The notes below the pieces were generated by a model. That model had not been told where the DNA came from. It saw only the letters and a program-made list of their open reading frames with translations, and searched no databases. Shown here piece by piece: positions 15,711 to 29,739 of a DNA stretch of 64,000 nucleotides; the first letter of the stretch is position 1, and every line of letters starts with the position of its first letter. Both the position numbers and the translations under genes were made by a program. This DNA comes from Glandiceps talaboti (lineage: Eukaryota > Hemichordata > Enteropneusta > Spengelidae): contig NC_135565.1 in assembly GCF_964340395.1 (NCBI RefSeq), forward strand, positions 16,382,209 through 16,446,208, read 5' to 3'.

Positions 15711-15929
15711 ATGAATCATTACGAGAGAGTGAATCAATAATTTTAATTAACTTCCGGCATCATTTTCCATTCAACTTTTTTTTTACCACTTTATGACACA
15801 TACACTTGGTATTTCTTCTTCAATGTAGAATTATACAAAAAAATGAGAAAAACAAGTTATGGATCCCAGTGGTTGATTCGTTACTCTATGTCTGTTCAAA
15901 GTCAACAAACTCTGTCGGTTTGAAAATCT

Positions 15930-16265
15930 TTAAAGTTTTGACTGTGATATGATATGCTCTTCCAGCAATTACACGTATTTACAGAAAACGTTTATATATA
16001 AAAAAAGGTTAAAACAAATGTAAAAGTGGTTTCTTTAAATCAACGGAAATAGGGTCAAGCAGACAATGTGTGCATCTTCTATAGATGAACCAAAAAGTAT
16101 AGTTTGACTTTGATGTAATGTGCTTTTTAATAATTATACCCTATATTCAAGGAAAAGAGTACAAAAAAGGTAAAACAAATTCAAATTTTTTTTTAAAATT
16201 AACAATATGGTGCGGTCGAGCGGTAGATTTCATGTACATGCTCCTTAGAAGTATTAAGAAACAAG
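15930..16265. repeat. Two diverged ~168-bp direct repeats
   Basis: AGTTTTGACTGTGATATGAT..., TATTTACAGAAAA, AAAGGTTAAAACAAAT and the following block to GTGCATC at 15930-16080 are mirrored by AGTTTGACTTTGATGTAATG..., TATATTCAAGGAAAA, AAAGGTAAAACAAAT and ATGTACATGCTCC at 16099-16240. Confidence 0.75.
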
Positions 16266-16269
16266 TATA

Positions 16270-18880
16270 TCAAGTATAATTTTGAGCCATAAATCTATTG
16301 ACTATGTGGCGAAAAGCAGTAATCAAATGAGAGAAACACAGGATAATGTTTTGTGATTTTTTAAAATATTTTGTCCAGACATTGAAATTGCTGACCAGTA
16401 GGCAGTGATTGACATTTATGTAAAATTCTAGAATCAGTCTAAAATATTTCATTATGTGCAGTCATAGACCTGGTGTCCAAAACCGCTCCAAGATCTATGA
16501 TATTATGTATTATAGACATTCATAGGTGTTTTGAATTTGAGAGGCAATCATCACAACTTCGAATTTCAAGTTAATGCTTTTAACATTAGTTTTTTTATAT
16601 CTTTGCTCATATGACATACACATTCCTTCCTAAGATCATTTATCAAAATGCCAGCACACAATGTTTTTGAGTTAGTGTTTATTTATCAACACACCTTTCA
16701 ATTATTTTTAAATAACCATAATTTGTAAAATGTATATTGTGTTGAGAATGTTACATATTAAATGCGTGGTTGTGATTTATTACCTCATATGGCATAAAAT
16801 CCGACACAGAAATTAAAGTTGAATAATATTTTTTCATTTCTATTGAACAGCTCGTCCTAATATTAATATATGTCACAAAGCATGAAACATGTGTAGTACG
16901 TTTTGTCGGGTCCACTATAAAGAAATAACACGTCGATTTTAAAATTTGACATTTTGCATAATTACGTCATTGTTCAACAGTGCATGTATGGCTTCAAGCT
17001 GTTTTTCTTCACTTCTGGTCTGCTTGGGCAATGAATGGGTTTGTGCATTAAGACTTCACAGACTGCTACCAATCGAAGAGGAAAGAGGGGAGAAGGGGGG
17101 GGGGGGCGTGTGATCCGAAGCAGTAGTTGTTATACGGTCATGTGTGTGGGTGGGTGAACGTGGTATAATGCTTGCTATGTGTTCCGAACACAAAGGGGCA
17201 AATAAACGTCCACACCAGTCCTGAGATGTTTTACTGCACTGTAGTGCCTTTAATAACTTTACATATAATGGTATGTGTAGTTGACATTTTTGTACAACGT
17301 CTCCCAGTGTTCCACTCATTGTATATTTTGCTATCATCTGGTGATAGTCTCATCGCATCTACGTGTATGAATGATTGCAACTGAGAGTATCCGACAAAAA
17401 TGTGCCCTAGCTTGGACGAAGCATTTGTCTTTTTTGTTCGAAGAGGTCAACAAATAACAAATGTCTATTTATTACAATGCATAGCAGACGATGATAAAAT
17501 CAAATTGAAAGGCTTGGAAAGGATATGATTTTGTCTTGAAGAAAGACTGACATTTCAAAAAAACTGACTGCGTGGTATGAAGAAAAAATAACTCTAATCC
17601 CTTCACAACATGGAGGTCCTGATAGATTCATGCAAAATTTCCTAATTTCACTTCATATTTATTATGTTCTTTATTCCTGATTGAATGCTTTTCACGATGT
17701 AGCTAATCTTCAAACAAAACATACAATATACATCCATGCACTGTAACTAGCTTTTTTCTATCGTGTGTACGCAGTCAAAGCACAACGTCACAGTAACAGT
17801 TCCAACAACTTTGGCATGACTGACAGCTAACATTCTCTCAGAAGAGTTAAATACCCAGACAACGCGATTCTGTTGCCTAGGTTACACAACCAGAGGACAT
17901 TGAGTGTTGTGGGTGTTTAACGTTGATACTAGTATTCAGGCCATAGACATTTTATTTACTTAGGCAACACAAACCGAACAATATACGTTTTCCAATATTT
18001 ACCTGTACTGCTAATCTACGCCCTATGTGCGTTATCTACTTGATTTGATACGAGTAAAGTACAAATGAAAGCACTAAATGACAAGGATAGATTTGCCAAT
18101 TAAATACCAATTTCGTTAATTTGCAAATCCCTTATTCTAATGTGGTATGAAAGCGATGGAATATTATCTAACAATGAGTGTGTATTAGTTATATAGGGTC
18201 TTGTTTAATTCAATTCTTATAGACCGGTATCACCTTGGTAATGCACATCATAGTCAGTTCTGCCGCTGCCATGGACATGTCGGATGGACGACTGAGATCA
18301 TGTATCAAACACTGTTTCAATTCCAGACGTGCAACGGCGTAACGTTGCAACACAAAGTTCGCAGTGGTGACGTCATCACGATTATGATTTCGTTCAGCTG
18401 TGGCGAGTATGTTGGTCATTAGTTCCAACAGAGATAATCCAATTAAGTGATTTCTATATTACGTGATTTCATCGAGGCTTGGACACGGACAGTTCCATTT
18501 CTTCTTCGGACATTTTTTTGAATTTCGGTTCTAATTTTAGAAACGGTTATTGATAATGTGTGTCGGAAAAGCGTAATTAAGACACAACTCAATTCATCTT
18601 CAGCTAAAAATTTGTTAGCATACTAATCAAGCATTCACGACTACGCATACTTAAAACTTACATATGTTCTGCAAATATGTATTTTGTATAAATTTTATCA
18701 TTTTAAAGGCTATGTTCTGACCAGGATTATAATTAGTTGTGCAAAATAGTTGTCTGGCTATATAAAAAAAGGAGGTCCGGATAAAAAAAATGACCATATG
18801 TAGTCGTTATGGATTCACTGGTAAGATAACATAAAGTGAGAGCCTTGGATTGAAACCTTAGCGCATTTAAGTGAATAAAT
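16270..18880. other. Intergenic stretch, no supported gene
   Basis: Open frames on opposite strands overlap at 17056-17384 and 18201-18428 and are not recognisable. A run of about 13 G lies near 17095-17106. Confidence 0.45.
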
Positions 18881-18889
18881 GTCGTGCGT

Positions 18890-18924
18890 GGGGTGGGGGT
18901 GGGGGTGGGGTGGGATGGGGTTGG
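18890..18924 (+). other. G-quadruplex-capable GGGTG tract
   Basis: Five or more runs of 3-5 G separated by single T or AT (GGGGTGGGGGTGGGGGTGGG and beyond). This fits the usual four-run quadruplex rule on the plus strand. Confidence 0.7.
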
Positions 18925-19759
18925 AAAGGCGATTAACACGGCAAATGAAACTGTTATTCCTTAGAGCATACTTCAAAATGGGTTCTAAAAGTTGGTAGCC
19001 TATTTTTACATAATTATAAGAATAGCACTGAATTATCAGGGACTATTTATGTAAAACCCCCCCTCCAAATAAGTAAAGATAACAGATAAAAAATGATTAT
19101 TGCCAAAAACACGATGTTGTTTTCATTTTACCGCCACAATTAGGTGAAGACATTTGATCCATTTCCCGCCAATTTACATGTAAATCTAACCTTCAATTGT
19201 GAATGAATAAATCTCATGTAAACTCTTCACTATATAATTGCCCCCCCCCCCAAAAAAAAAAAAAATAAATAAATAAATAAAAAATATGTATATATATATT
19301 TGATAAAACATGTTACTCTGTGTTTTGGCATTGTAGCGGGAAAATGAAAACAATATATCGTTAACATTAAGTTACTTGAAAATAGCATTCCTTGCATTTT
19401 GGCGCGTTACACTTTTGGATTTTAGTGTATATATGTAAAGATAGAGTGTTGATTAACTAGCAACTATAACGTTGATCCTTAGAGAATTCCTGAACAAAAA
19501 GCTTCTCGTTTTTTTTAACTTCAGAGCTTTAGCCATTGGGAATTTGTGATTAGCTGAAAATTGTAGTTTTATGGATATCCTATTTTCAGGATCATATCAT
19601 GTCGTATTTTTATGATATGTTTATCGCTCATGAAAATTGGATTTTGGGATCATAATATAATACTTCAAGCGGATGTAGTAGTTTGTAATTTCCTTACTCC
19701 ATGTGGGCGTAAGGAGAGATAGAGTACTTTATGTACACGTGACTATTTAACGCAAAATA

Positions 19760-20400
19760 CTTATTTAGTACATGAATTAATAAGCATCACTTCTTAATCT
19801 TTGCCGTTGTTCTAAAATGGAGTTTGGGTATGCTAACATTTTACAGGAAAGGGGAAATTTGTTCACCTAAATTTGGCGGGATTTGTTGTAAACATTACTG
19901 TAAAATGTAGTACTTGCGTAGATAAATTGATAAATAGTACTTCTCTCTACTTTGATTCTGAAATGCAGTTTAGGTGTGCTAAAATTTACAGGAAAATGGA
20001 AAATTTGTTCACCTAAATTTGGCGGAAAATTTGGAAACGTCACTATAAAATGTTAACTTACATAAACCACCCATAAACTTATAAGCATCACTTCTCGGCT
20101 TTTATTCTAAAATGAAGTTTAGGTGTGCTAAACTTCTAAAGGAAAGGGAAATTTGTACACCTTAGTATGGCAGATTTTTTGAAAACTTGTCTATAAAATT
20201 AAGTAGTATTAACTTATATTGATGAGCACGCCTTCTCTGAAACAAGTCTGAAATGGCGTTAGGATGTGTTAAAAATTTACAAGAAAATGGAAACATGTCT
20301 TCGCCGAAATGTACGAGAAATTGGAAAGAGATATCTTTCATCTAAATGTGGCGGGAAAGTACAAAAAAATACTTCACCTAAAATTGATTGAAAATAGCAT
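19760..20400. repeat. Diverged ~145-bp tandem repeat, about 4 copies
   Basis: The block (A/G)GTTT(A/G)GGTGTGCTAAAA, then ACAGGAAA(A/G)(T/G)GGAAA and TTTGTTCACCTAAATTTGGC starts at about 19822, 19969, 20118 and 20259. That gives periods of about 147, 149 and 141 bp. Copies differ by many substitutions, so the array is old. Confidence 0.85.
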
Positions 20401-20409
20401 TCCGTGATA

Positions 20410-22084
20410 CTACATTAGTTATATAGTCAGGTATAAAGTACAAGTTTTGGTTGCCAGAATGTACAATTAGTTTTTGTTTGTAGCTTACAGAATTCGATGT
20501 AGGCGATCCCACAGGAGGATTAGTTTGATCTGCGGTTTACAAAAACTCTCATTTTATGATTGCAATTCAGGATAAGTCGGATATTAGTGGATAGGATCCT
20601 AGTTTCGGCGAACGAACCATCGGATTGATTAAATTGTGGTCATGGAAATAATCCTTTGAAAGGGATATAGTGTTGGCTAGAACTGTGGTTTGAAATTTCA
20701 AAAGCAATCCACAAAATGAGGTAAAATGTACTAAAATGTTTGACATTGTCTATGCGTATTGGAAGGCGAACAGACGCGACGCTATTAATATGAATCTCAC
20801 ATCTCCTCTTATCCCCGTAGTGACATAGATCTATTTTCATAGCCTATGTGCCATGAAATTAAGACTTAGATGACTTGCAGCTTTACAAGGACAAATCGAC
20901 CCTTTCTGTGCTAATACTTTCCCGCCAATCGTTTGCGTTCAAAATTGTGGTTCATCTGAAATATTTAGCACAAATGTATTTCATTTTAGATTCCAACCAT
21001 GGAAACGGTCCTTGTACATCAATTTACATCAAAATTCTAGCTTTAAAAGTAATAATATTATAAAACAGGCCATACAAGTTGTGTTTTCGGATTCTTGCAC
21101 GTATGTTTAGTGTAGAAATCGTCAACTAGAATATGACTAACTAGAAATATTACAATTTGAAATTTGTACACAGCACACTATTTTGCTGATCATAGTGTGC
21201 CGTGTAACACTAAATGTGATAATCGATTCGTAGCAATATCTTATTTAGAACATGTTACCATCCGTTCACTATTAGGAAAATGTGATGGAATTTTTAAATG
21301 GAAAACAAGAAACCGCTGTTATTCCTGCCCAGTTCAGGGCCCATCGCTACATGAGCATTATTTAGATCACAAGAACGTCAATCATACTTTTCATTCAGCA
21401 CTTTACAAATCCCAAATGGTTACTCTCAATTTCCCGTGAGTGTTTAGACTTCAGTACATACACACTACAACAGTAGGGTTCAGTGAAAAGTTGACGACAC
21501 ATTCGCTTCGGGCATCAACAAGTCAACCATAAAGAGAGCATAGATCTAGCCTGATGTCGAAACCAGTAATATTTTAGCGTAGAGATGATATTGTTAAATC
21601 GTTTCAGGCATATCAAATTATGCAAATGAGCCAGTCTAGTTCCATTGCAAGAAATGATACAAAATAATCGATATTTTGCCCAAAATATCCATGATTAAGA
21701 GAACTATTTGTCAAAGGATTAATTTGGTCGAAGGTTTTTGTCACAGTAATGACTATTGAGTGAGGGTTAATTTCAGTATTCAACATTTGTTTAGGTATTA
21801 CGTTATTAGTTCATCTAATAGATACAATGGCGTAATAGCGATTCCCAGTCGCTTTTCCTGGACTATCATTGAGCCGGGATTAACCTTTGCCAATATTCCA
21901 GTCTCAATACCAGACAGTGTTTCAAACATTCAAAGTAATAGCAAATGTTTTGTGTTGAGTTGTAAATCTTAAAATGTAATGCACTACTAAAATTCTGTTA
22001 TGTACTTCGACATTTACCTTTAATGGATGAATTGATCGTAGAGACGAACATTTGAACTACGAGTGCACAAGTCTTACGAGACGA
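20410..22084. other. Intergenic stretch, no supported gene
   Basis: Frames at 21164-21439 (91 codons, several Cys and His) and 21760-21972 (70 codons) were read and not recognised. No repeat family seen. Confidence 0.4.
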
Positions 22085-22230
22085 CTCACGAATTCACTCT
22101 ATTATACCCCACGCAAAGACAAGTTGAGGGTTTTATACTCTGTTCATTCTACATTACGACGATTCGCGTCTACATCAGCTGTTTTGCGGTTCTCGAAATA
22201 TAACTCAAAACTCTCCACATCGTCGATGGT
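22085..22230 (+). mobile_element. Partial foldback-type element copy (left part only)
   Basis: TATTATACCCCACGC, CAAGTTGAGGG, TTCATTCTACATTACGACGA, TTCGCGTCTACATCAGC and GGTTCTCGAAATATAACTCA match the left third of the family. It lies in tandem with the fuller copy that follows. Confidence 0.6.
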
Positions 22231-22284
22231 TTGTTCAACTGTTCACAACACATGCTTCATTCAGTCGCGTTCAACGCACTGGAA

Positions 22285-22600
22285 AAAAATATGGGTTTTT
22301 AAACCATGGCCATACTATGTCAGGACAACTCGAGTTTACGTCATTGGTTTTGTGGTGCTCGATAAAATGGGTCGAAACGTTCCAAATTGCCATTACCTTT
22401 CCCAATTTGTCATAAATCATGCTTGAGGCGGTATGGTTTTATTAACACCCCAAATACTGTTCTTTATTCAGCCGAAAAGTGCTCGTGACCTAAGTGTTTT
22501 GTCAGTACAGGTCGTCGACTCGTAGTGACAAGACCGATATAGGTGACTCGTAATTTTCTTGGCTGAACGAAAAAAAGTATGTATTGAGCAAATATCTAAT
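22285..22600 (+). mobile_element. Foldback-type dispersed element copy
   Basis: CTATGTCAGGACAACTCGAG, TTACGTCATTGGTTTTG, GTGCTCGATAAAATGGG, CGTTCCAAATTGCCATTACC, CATAAATCATGCTTGAGG, GACTCGTAGTGACAAGACC and TTCTTGGCTGAACGAAAAA follow the family order. The 124-codon frame at 22052-22426 is built from this copy and the partial one before it. Confidence 0.75.
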
Positions 22601-22604
22601 TATG

Positions 22605-25600
22605 CACTTTGACATTTATTTTACTTCTATTTTAATGAGTTAGTGGCGAACATTTGAACTGGAATGTATACAATTGTTTAGCAGACGATGTGCGAATTTT
22701 CACTATAGTTCTTTCTCTTATGTTTATTTCCCCCCTCACAAAACAGCATTAGTTGCTAGGACTCTACACACTTTTCTATACATTCACATCCCCTAAACCT
22801 GTGGAAAGTAATAAATGCATTCTTCTGGCTTATCGTTCCAAGATATTTCATGAAGCACGTTCTCAAAATTTCAAAGCATGCATTTTACACAGATTAGAGA
22901 TATATAGTCCTTGACATTTCAGAAATACATTTGCCTTATTCAAAATAAAGCTTCTTTCCAAGCTAGCTAGCTCACATAATAATGATTCTTTTTTGACTCC
23001 TGTCAGAAAATACACTTTATAAAAAGTCAAGATATATATTATCAAATTTTTAATCGTTTGTGCAGGAAGCTGTTAAAAGAATGTAAGCTAACTGGACGCT
23101 GGGGGAAGGCTATCTTTTCAGTAGCAAGCAATTTTTCAGGCAGCACACAACACAAGCTCCTATGCAGGATTGTTGAGAATTTTGATTTTTTTGCTAATCC
23201 TGCCGTACATGGTGTCTATTTTGTTTTTATAATTCTGCCAAATTGAAGAAATATTGTGTTAGTCAGGCCGTGAGGGACATAGAATTAAGTACGACCAGTC
23301 TTACATTGTGTAGTAAGAAATGGATGAATGTCGCCATCTTGTGTGCAAGGAGGGATAATATCAAATATTTCCACACTAATTGCTGCAATAGGTTATGGGA
23401 TGCTGATGAATAGGAGTTTATCGTATGATTTAATTGTTGAAAATATATCAGAGAACTAATGAACAACTTTTGGTAATCAATTCCTATAGAACTCACCTGT
23501 TCTGTTCAGTATGAATAAATAGCTTTATATAATGAAACATGACTTATTTAGCTTATCTATTGTACAACCTGTTCTGAAATCAAAACAAACGATGTAACGC
23601 GGCATAAAAGAAACACTAGTATTATGGAGTAGCCAGATCTTGAGTAATGAAAGTGCATTAACAACTAGAACAAATTGTATGGGACTGGAACATAGGTTGG
23701 CCGCGATTGGTCACGGACCGATATGGCTTCAAATTCGTGAAATTCGTTTGACATATCGTTCTGTTTAATAGGAGTATATGCAGTTTAAAAATTGATAAGT
23801 ATCGAACTTTAAAAATTGATAAGTATTGACCTTTAACTGTTATCGCTGCAGGCTGTGTAACTTATTCCCTTTTAAGATCCAGATGTGCAGGAGAGTTTTA
23901 ATTCGAAACAGACGTGTGTATAATATTTGGTAGGAAATGATTTTACATGTCAGAAGAGAATATTTGCACTTGAGATTTGTGCATTTATTTTAATTTGTTA
24001 GTTGTATTAAGGACAATTAAGTTGAATGACAAGAAGTAATGCCTGTAATGAAAATATGTTTACATTTCTCAATAAGTTATTATGTGGATTTATGATAATA
24101 ATTAGGCTGTCCAAATACAAAACATTTTATGTCATGTTAACTCAATTATAGCTGTTTACGTATCAATTCATACATTGTGTAACAATTCATAGGTATAAAA
24201 TATTAATAATTTTGTCTCTACACAGAAAATGGTGAAATTAACCAAGCGGATATTAATATTTTTCTTTGATAATAAAATTGTACTGCACCAATTTTACTCT
24301 TAAGTACACGTTTAATAAGCTTAGCTTGTATAATAACACATTTAGAAATTATCTTTTGTTCGAAATTTCATAACCTTTTTTAGTTTGATAATTACAACCA
24401 ATTTCACCTAACATAGCCGAAACAGTGCGTGTCACAAATATATCTTTATCTTGGTTTGTGCAATATTTGTAGATAAAGACACTTCAGACATGCTGACTCC
24501 GTATAAGTGAAAACAAAACACACATAATTGTGATACATTGTTACCAATGAAGTCAAATTGCAATGACTACAACCTGATGGATGGCAACAATGTGTTAAAA
24601 TTCCCGTACTTTGTATTTGGTTTTGATTTGTCAAGAGTCGGTGTGTCTGATCAGACTTGTCTTTATCTACCAATGTTGTATAAAACGAGATAAAAATACG
24701 AAGACGCACACTGTTACTGTTTCGGCGAGATTAGGTGAAATTTGTTGTATTTTGCGCACGAAACGTTCGATTATATACAGTCGTACTTTCTGCGGCCCAC
24801 ATCAGATATTTGTAAAAGATTGACTGCTACAAACACCATTCTTTACTAAACGTCTTTTGATATTTTTCTTACGGCTTTAATGTTTGAATAGCTCTCTGAT
24901 AGTAAACTCTATCTTTACATAGATAAAGTGGAAAGGTACTAAATATACACGTACCGTAACCACAACACCGCAAGCAATACTTGAAAATGTGTACTGGATT
25001 AACTTCTATAGCACATCTTTGAGATATTATTTTTTATCAATTCACGATTTTAGTATGTATTTATAGATATTAAACATGGAATTAGATTTAATCCAGAAAG
25101 ATAAGACAAAATTACAGAATAATACGAACACGTGTTAACGATAATGTGCCTTGAATGTATCACTGACGAAGTCGTCAAACATATCCTGTTCTTCCCTAGA
25201 ATATTTTGAGATGTGAGCTCGTTGAGTGTCATTTTATATTGTGTTGTCCTTTATATAAGGACTACATATAAGTTTATTCCCCAAAGATTTAGAGTTCACC
25301 CACGACAGAAAAATATTATTCGTGACTGGAATGTAAGAATGAAGTACTTCATTACAAACTATCATATTTTTGTTTATAAAGCTTTTGACACTCGGGCTAG
25401 TTTTGTTCTGTAAACATAGATGTACTGTGTTTGATCTCCACTGCTTTCTTTTTGTTTTTGATAACATTAGAAGCTGGATGTTTTTCTCTCTACTGTATTA
25501 TGTAAATTTTTTGTGCGGTGGGCTGAGGCCTTAGCATTTGAAATAAAGCAAACTAACTATTGCAAATGTGACCTCTGCTTTCTCGAGATTTTGATATAAA

Positions 25601-26590
25601 TCCACAGTTATGAATAATGTACATGAATCTCATCCAAAATAAAGTTGACATTTGGAGAAAGATCCAGAAAAAATAGAAATTTATGTTGGCGGTAATGTGA
25701 AGAAGTCAAATGTGTAGTCGTGCACCTGATCAAATTATGCTTAGAATATTTTAAGATATATATGTACTGCCAATACACTATTAAAACAATGATTAATATG
25801 ACTTTAATCCAAATTTATGTTGGTGAATGTTAAAAATATAACAGAAAAATAGACAAATTGAGTTCGAATACTCCTGGTGGTCTTGTGAAGAGATTAGAGA
25901 CGGTTAAGTCACGATTTTCTCAGAATAAATTTTGCAGTAAGACAACAAGTAAGTGGATAAAAGAACAACGGTGACGCTGAAGAGAGTAATGTGAAGAATT
26001 TACCAATGTTGTCATGGCAATCAAGTATCACTGAAGCTTTGTTCCTTACTGATAACCATTTCAATAGAAATGTTTTTTGAGCTCAGAACACCAAATCTCT
26101 AAAAACAAAATGTATCAATACTAAGGGGACCCTTAGTCCTAATATAATTAGACATTATCAACACGCTTCATATATTATTAATGGTATTTTTCAGAGTCTT
26201 GACTAACACGTCAACTCTAATAAAAGAAATCCGGTGAACTTACAAAATCATGCTAGCAACGGGGACCCGAGGACTAGTAAAGGGGACCAACAGGAGCCCA
26301 TTGGAACCATCAAGTTGTTGTGCACGATGTACGTCATACTCTGATGAAGTATAATTATCACAGACAGCAAGGTCAATAAAGCCAACACAATACCCAACTG
26401 TAACACAAGGTCAACGAGTCAACTTTTCACTTGTAAATATTTTATAAGCAGCCGGAGAATAACAAGTGTGTCACAATTCGAGAGATGTAGCATACGTCTA
26501 TATTGACTTTATTAAAGTTTAATAGATGCCTGTAAGTATCACAAACTTACATACCAAAGCTTTGCATATGATAGGGACGTCGATATCACT
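22605..26590. other. Intergenic stretch, ~4 kb, no supported gene
   Basis: AT-rich. All frames are 60-87 codons, without recognisable motifs or plausible splice partners. No array longer than about 40 bp was seen. Confidence 0.45.
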
Positions 26591-26593
26591 AGT

Positions 26594-26835
26594 TGTTTTG
26601 TAGCCGTATGCAAATCTACGGAGATAGCAAGTCATGTAGCCAGCATATACCCTGAGTTGAGTACACTCTTCAAATAAATGAAAACTTATATAATGGTATT
26701 ATTTTGAAACTTAATATTGTTCAATTTCCTGTTTTGGAGCCATTTATGATGTACAGAGATAGCGAAAATTGTAGCATGCATATACTCTGAGTAAAGTGCC
26801 CTCTTCAAAAACAAACTAAATTATATGGCATCGAT
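26594..26835. repeat. Two diverged ~135-bp direct repeats
   Basis: TTGTTTTGTAGCC..., GGAGATAGC, TGTAGCCAGCATATACCCTG, GAGTACACTCTTCAAA at 26594-26680 recur as TGTTTTGGAGCC..., AGAGATAGC, TGTAGCATGCATATACTCTG, AGTGCCCTCTTCAAA at 26732-26817. Confidence 0.85.
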
Positions 26836-27039
26836 CTATCAACGTCGTTTAATATTTTTTTTCAATTTGTTTTTAAAAAGCTATCTGACGTTGTTTCATT
26901 TGAAGTATAATCATCTGTTCAATTATTAAAATTTCTTGAGTACGGATTACATGGACAAATTGTACAGTCTCAGTAACCAAGCCTCTGGAGGCATATTTAG
27001 TCATTTTTATAATACACTATCGCCTCAGATTTGTTTTCA

Positions 27040-27800
27040 AATCATCACTGAGTCATTACACTACGTCATTAGGGCTTAGATATAATGTAATGAAGTCATT
27101 TATGACATTGAACCGCCATTAGTCATGGACATAAGTAATCATGTCATTAATCATTGCACTACATTTTTTAGTCATTGTCATAAGTACGTATTCGAGTCAC
27201 TTAGTCATTGCACTACGTCATTGAGTCATTGATGTAAATAATCGTTTCATTTAAGTCATTGAACTACGTCATTTAGTCATTGACATAAATAAGAGTAATT
27301 GTGATCATTGAACTACGACATTGAGTCAGTGAATTACGTATACGAGTCATTTAGTGACTACACTACGTCATTGAGTCATATAGTATCTCATTTAAGTCAT
27401 TGAACTACGTCATTTAGTCACTGACAGAAGTAATCATTGAACTACTTCATTGAGTCGATGACGCACGTATTCGAGTCATTTAGTCATACTACTACGCTAT
27501 TGAGTCATTGATGTAAGTAATCGCATCATTCAGACACTGAAGGATCTCATTTAGTCATTGAGTACTATTCAAGTCGTTTATTCATTGAACCACGTCACTG
27601 ACTACGCGCAGTCCAGTCATTTGGCCAGGTTATCGAGTCATTGATGTAAGTAATCGAGTCATTAAGTCATTGAATTACGTCACTTAGTCATTGACGTGTG
27701 TAATTCAGTCATTTGGCTTACGTAATTGATTCAATTGGTCATTGATATACGTCATTGAATCACTTACGCCATTAGTTCATTGAAATTCGTCATTACTTAT
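27040..27800. repeat. Degenerate minisatellite (GAGTCATTGAACTACGTCATTTAGTCATTG family)
   Basis: The words CTACGTCATT, TTAGTCATTG, GACATAAGTAAT and GAGTCATT recur more than 30 times with irregular spacing over about 760 bp. Internal period lengths vary, so the array is old or built from two intermixed sub-units. Confidence 0.9.
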
Positions 27801-27829
27801 TTCATACAATGTTCAAGTGCCAGTTGTAC

Positions 27830-29200
27830 GGTAAAATAGTGTCAAATAATGACTGACTGGTTTAACGAGGAAAACAAGTTTAAACAGATCTCAATTTGAA
27901 ACAAAATAACTGAGAAAACTAAGAAGGTGCATGCCGCTCTAAAGGCTAAGCCAGCCAGGCGTCTACTTGAAGACTATCCCATAATAATCACTCGTACATC
28001 CATTGACCAAATAAAGCTGGTAATGGGTAGAAGAAACTAACGTTTTAATAGACTACATTTTAAGATAAAAGCCATAAAAGCTTACACCGTGGAAAGTTAT
28101 TATTGAGTAAGACAGGCCATCAATTAGTTTAAGTCATAAAAACGTGGAGAAAGGACAAGGAATGCAAGACTCAGGGGGAATCTGAGAGGCAGACAGATAT
28201 GACTCAAGCTACACGTATAATCATGGTTTACAACGAATCTCGGATTATTGCAGTATTAGGAAACAATTCGACACTATATTACAAAGCAATGAATGACACT
28301 GTCTCTGATTTAAGACAAAATAAAACCCTAATGTAACGAAAAGGTAGTATTTTATATAGCATACACAGACTACTGTATAAATATCCCGCTTGTTATTTCA
28401 CTAGAGCTAGATGTTTAACGAGTATTTAAATACTTCCAAAGGTTTCCAAATGTACCTGTATGTGTCCCGTAGGACGTTTGTTTACGGATGAAATAGGACA
28501 CGTTATTTATCTTAGCAGCTTGAAATATACATGTAGTACATTGTGTGTGTTTCAAGTTTACGAGTCAATACGTGTAGTGTGTAATGCCAGCCTTGCAAGT
28601 CTCATGCGACTTAATAAATATCCACAAACGTTGCATGGTCCCAGAAGACTAGGATCACTGAGCAGCGGAGCATGCAAAGTTGCTATTAAAACCTATTTTC
28701 AGTGAGCTAGCTGTCCATTATACAGGCGCACATCCTGAGGTTCCACTGTGAAGTGTGTTAAGGGTTTTGGCTTGTCATAACACATTGCTATCAAAGTTGT
28801 CACTGTTGGAGCACAAATCCTTAAAAATGTTCAAAAGTATGTTTATCTGATTATTAGTATTAGAAATATGCCGTGAAATGATTGACATGTACGTGATGAT
28901 TTATACATTTTAAACAATGGTTGCCATAGTTACGCGTTTTAAGGATACAAATGTAGTATGTGGTGTTTTGTTTCAATAGTCACGATTCATGACCCATAGA
29001 TTCATCATTCATACTGATTGTCTCTGATAAATAAAAAAAGTGGAGATATTCGATGTTACTTACAACAGATAACTTTCAATGAAAGAGAACTACCGTGTCT
29101 GTTTGTGACAGAGGATGAAAGTGTTCAAAATGGTGACGAAAAATTGCAATGTTTGCATAAAGAGTACCTGATCATTTTTTCTGGAGACCGGCCGGGTGTT
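27830..29200. other. Intergenic stretch, nothing recognised
   Basis: Short frames at 28460-28705 and 29018-29254 have no recognisable similarity. Confidence 0.45.
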
Positions 29201-29739
29201 TATGATTCCATCGTTGCTATGGTAACATATATGTGCATGATGCAGCAACGATGACGTAGAGAAGGTGTAAACAATGCTATAAATCATAGGAAAACTGAAT
29301 TATTTGGGGATGTATGTATTGCAGGAACAGCTTTGGGTACTCTAAATCTCTGATAACAGGAATGACATTTTGACCCCAGTGTTGAACTCTGGATTTAAAA
29401 AAAAAATAGTATCTTTATAATTTGATCGTTGCTATGGTACCTCTTGTCTTCGAGATACTTCTGCCCATAAGGTAGACAGCATCCAATGCAGTTCATGTCA
29501 TCGTTGGTACGATAGTGTGTAATTTCTGGATGTTACATTTGGTTGTTTGAGAAGTTTACAATGACGTCAGATGAGAGTTTATGGTGCCACTATTGCCAGG
29601 GGAAACCAAATGTTCACCATGTATACACAAAGTGTCAATTATTGCATAAAGTGATTTTCATGGTGGTAGGATTTGACCAAAATATTCTTTGTGGTGTCAT
29701 TACTTCTGGAGTACGCCATTTCTACAGAGGAAATGCATG

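Noticed and set aside
22052-22426. 124-codon open frame that might be a small gene
   Set aside because: It is made of two copies of the dispersed foldback repeat; related fragments appear in frames at 31036-31266 and 38410-38802.
25862-25885. B-box-like GTTCGAATAC suggesting a tRNA
   Set aside because: No A box at the right distance and no cloverleaf.
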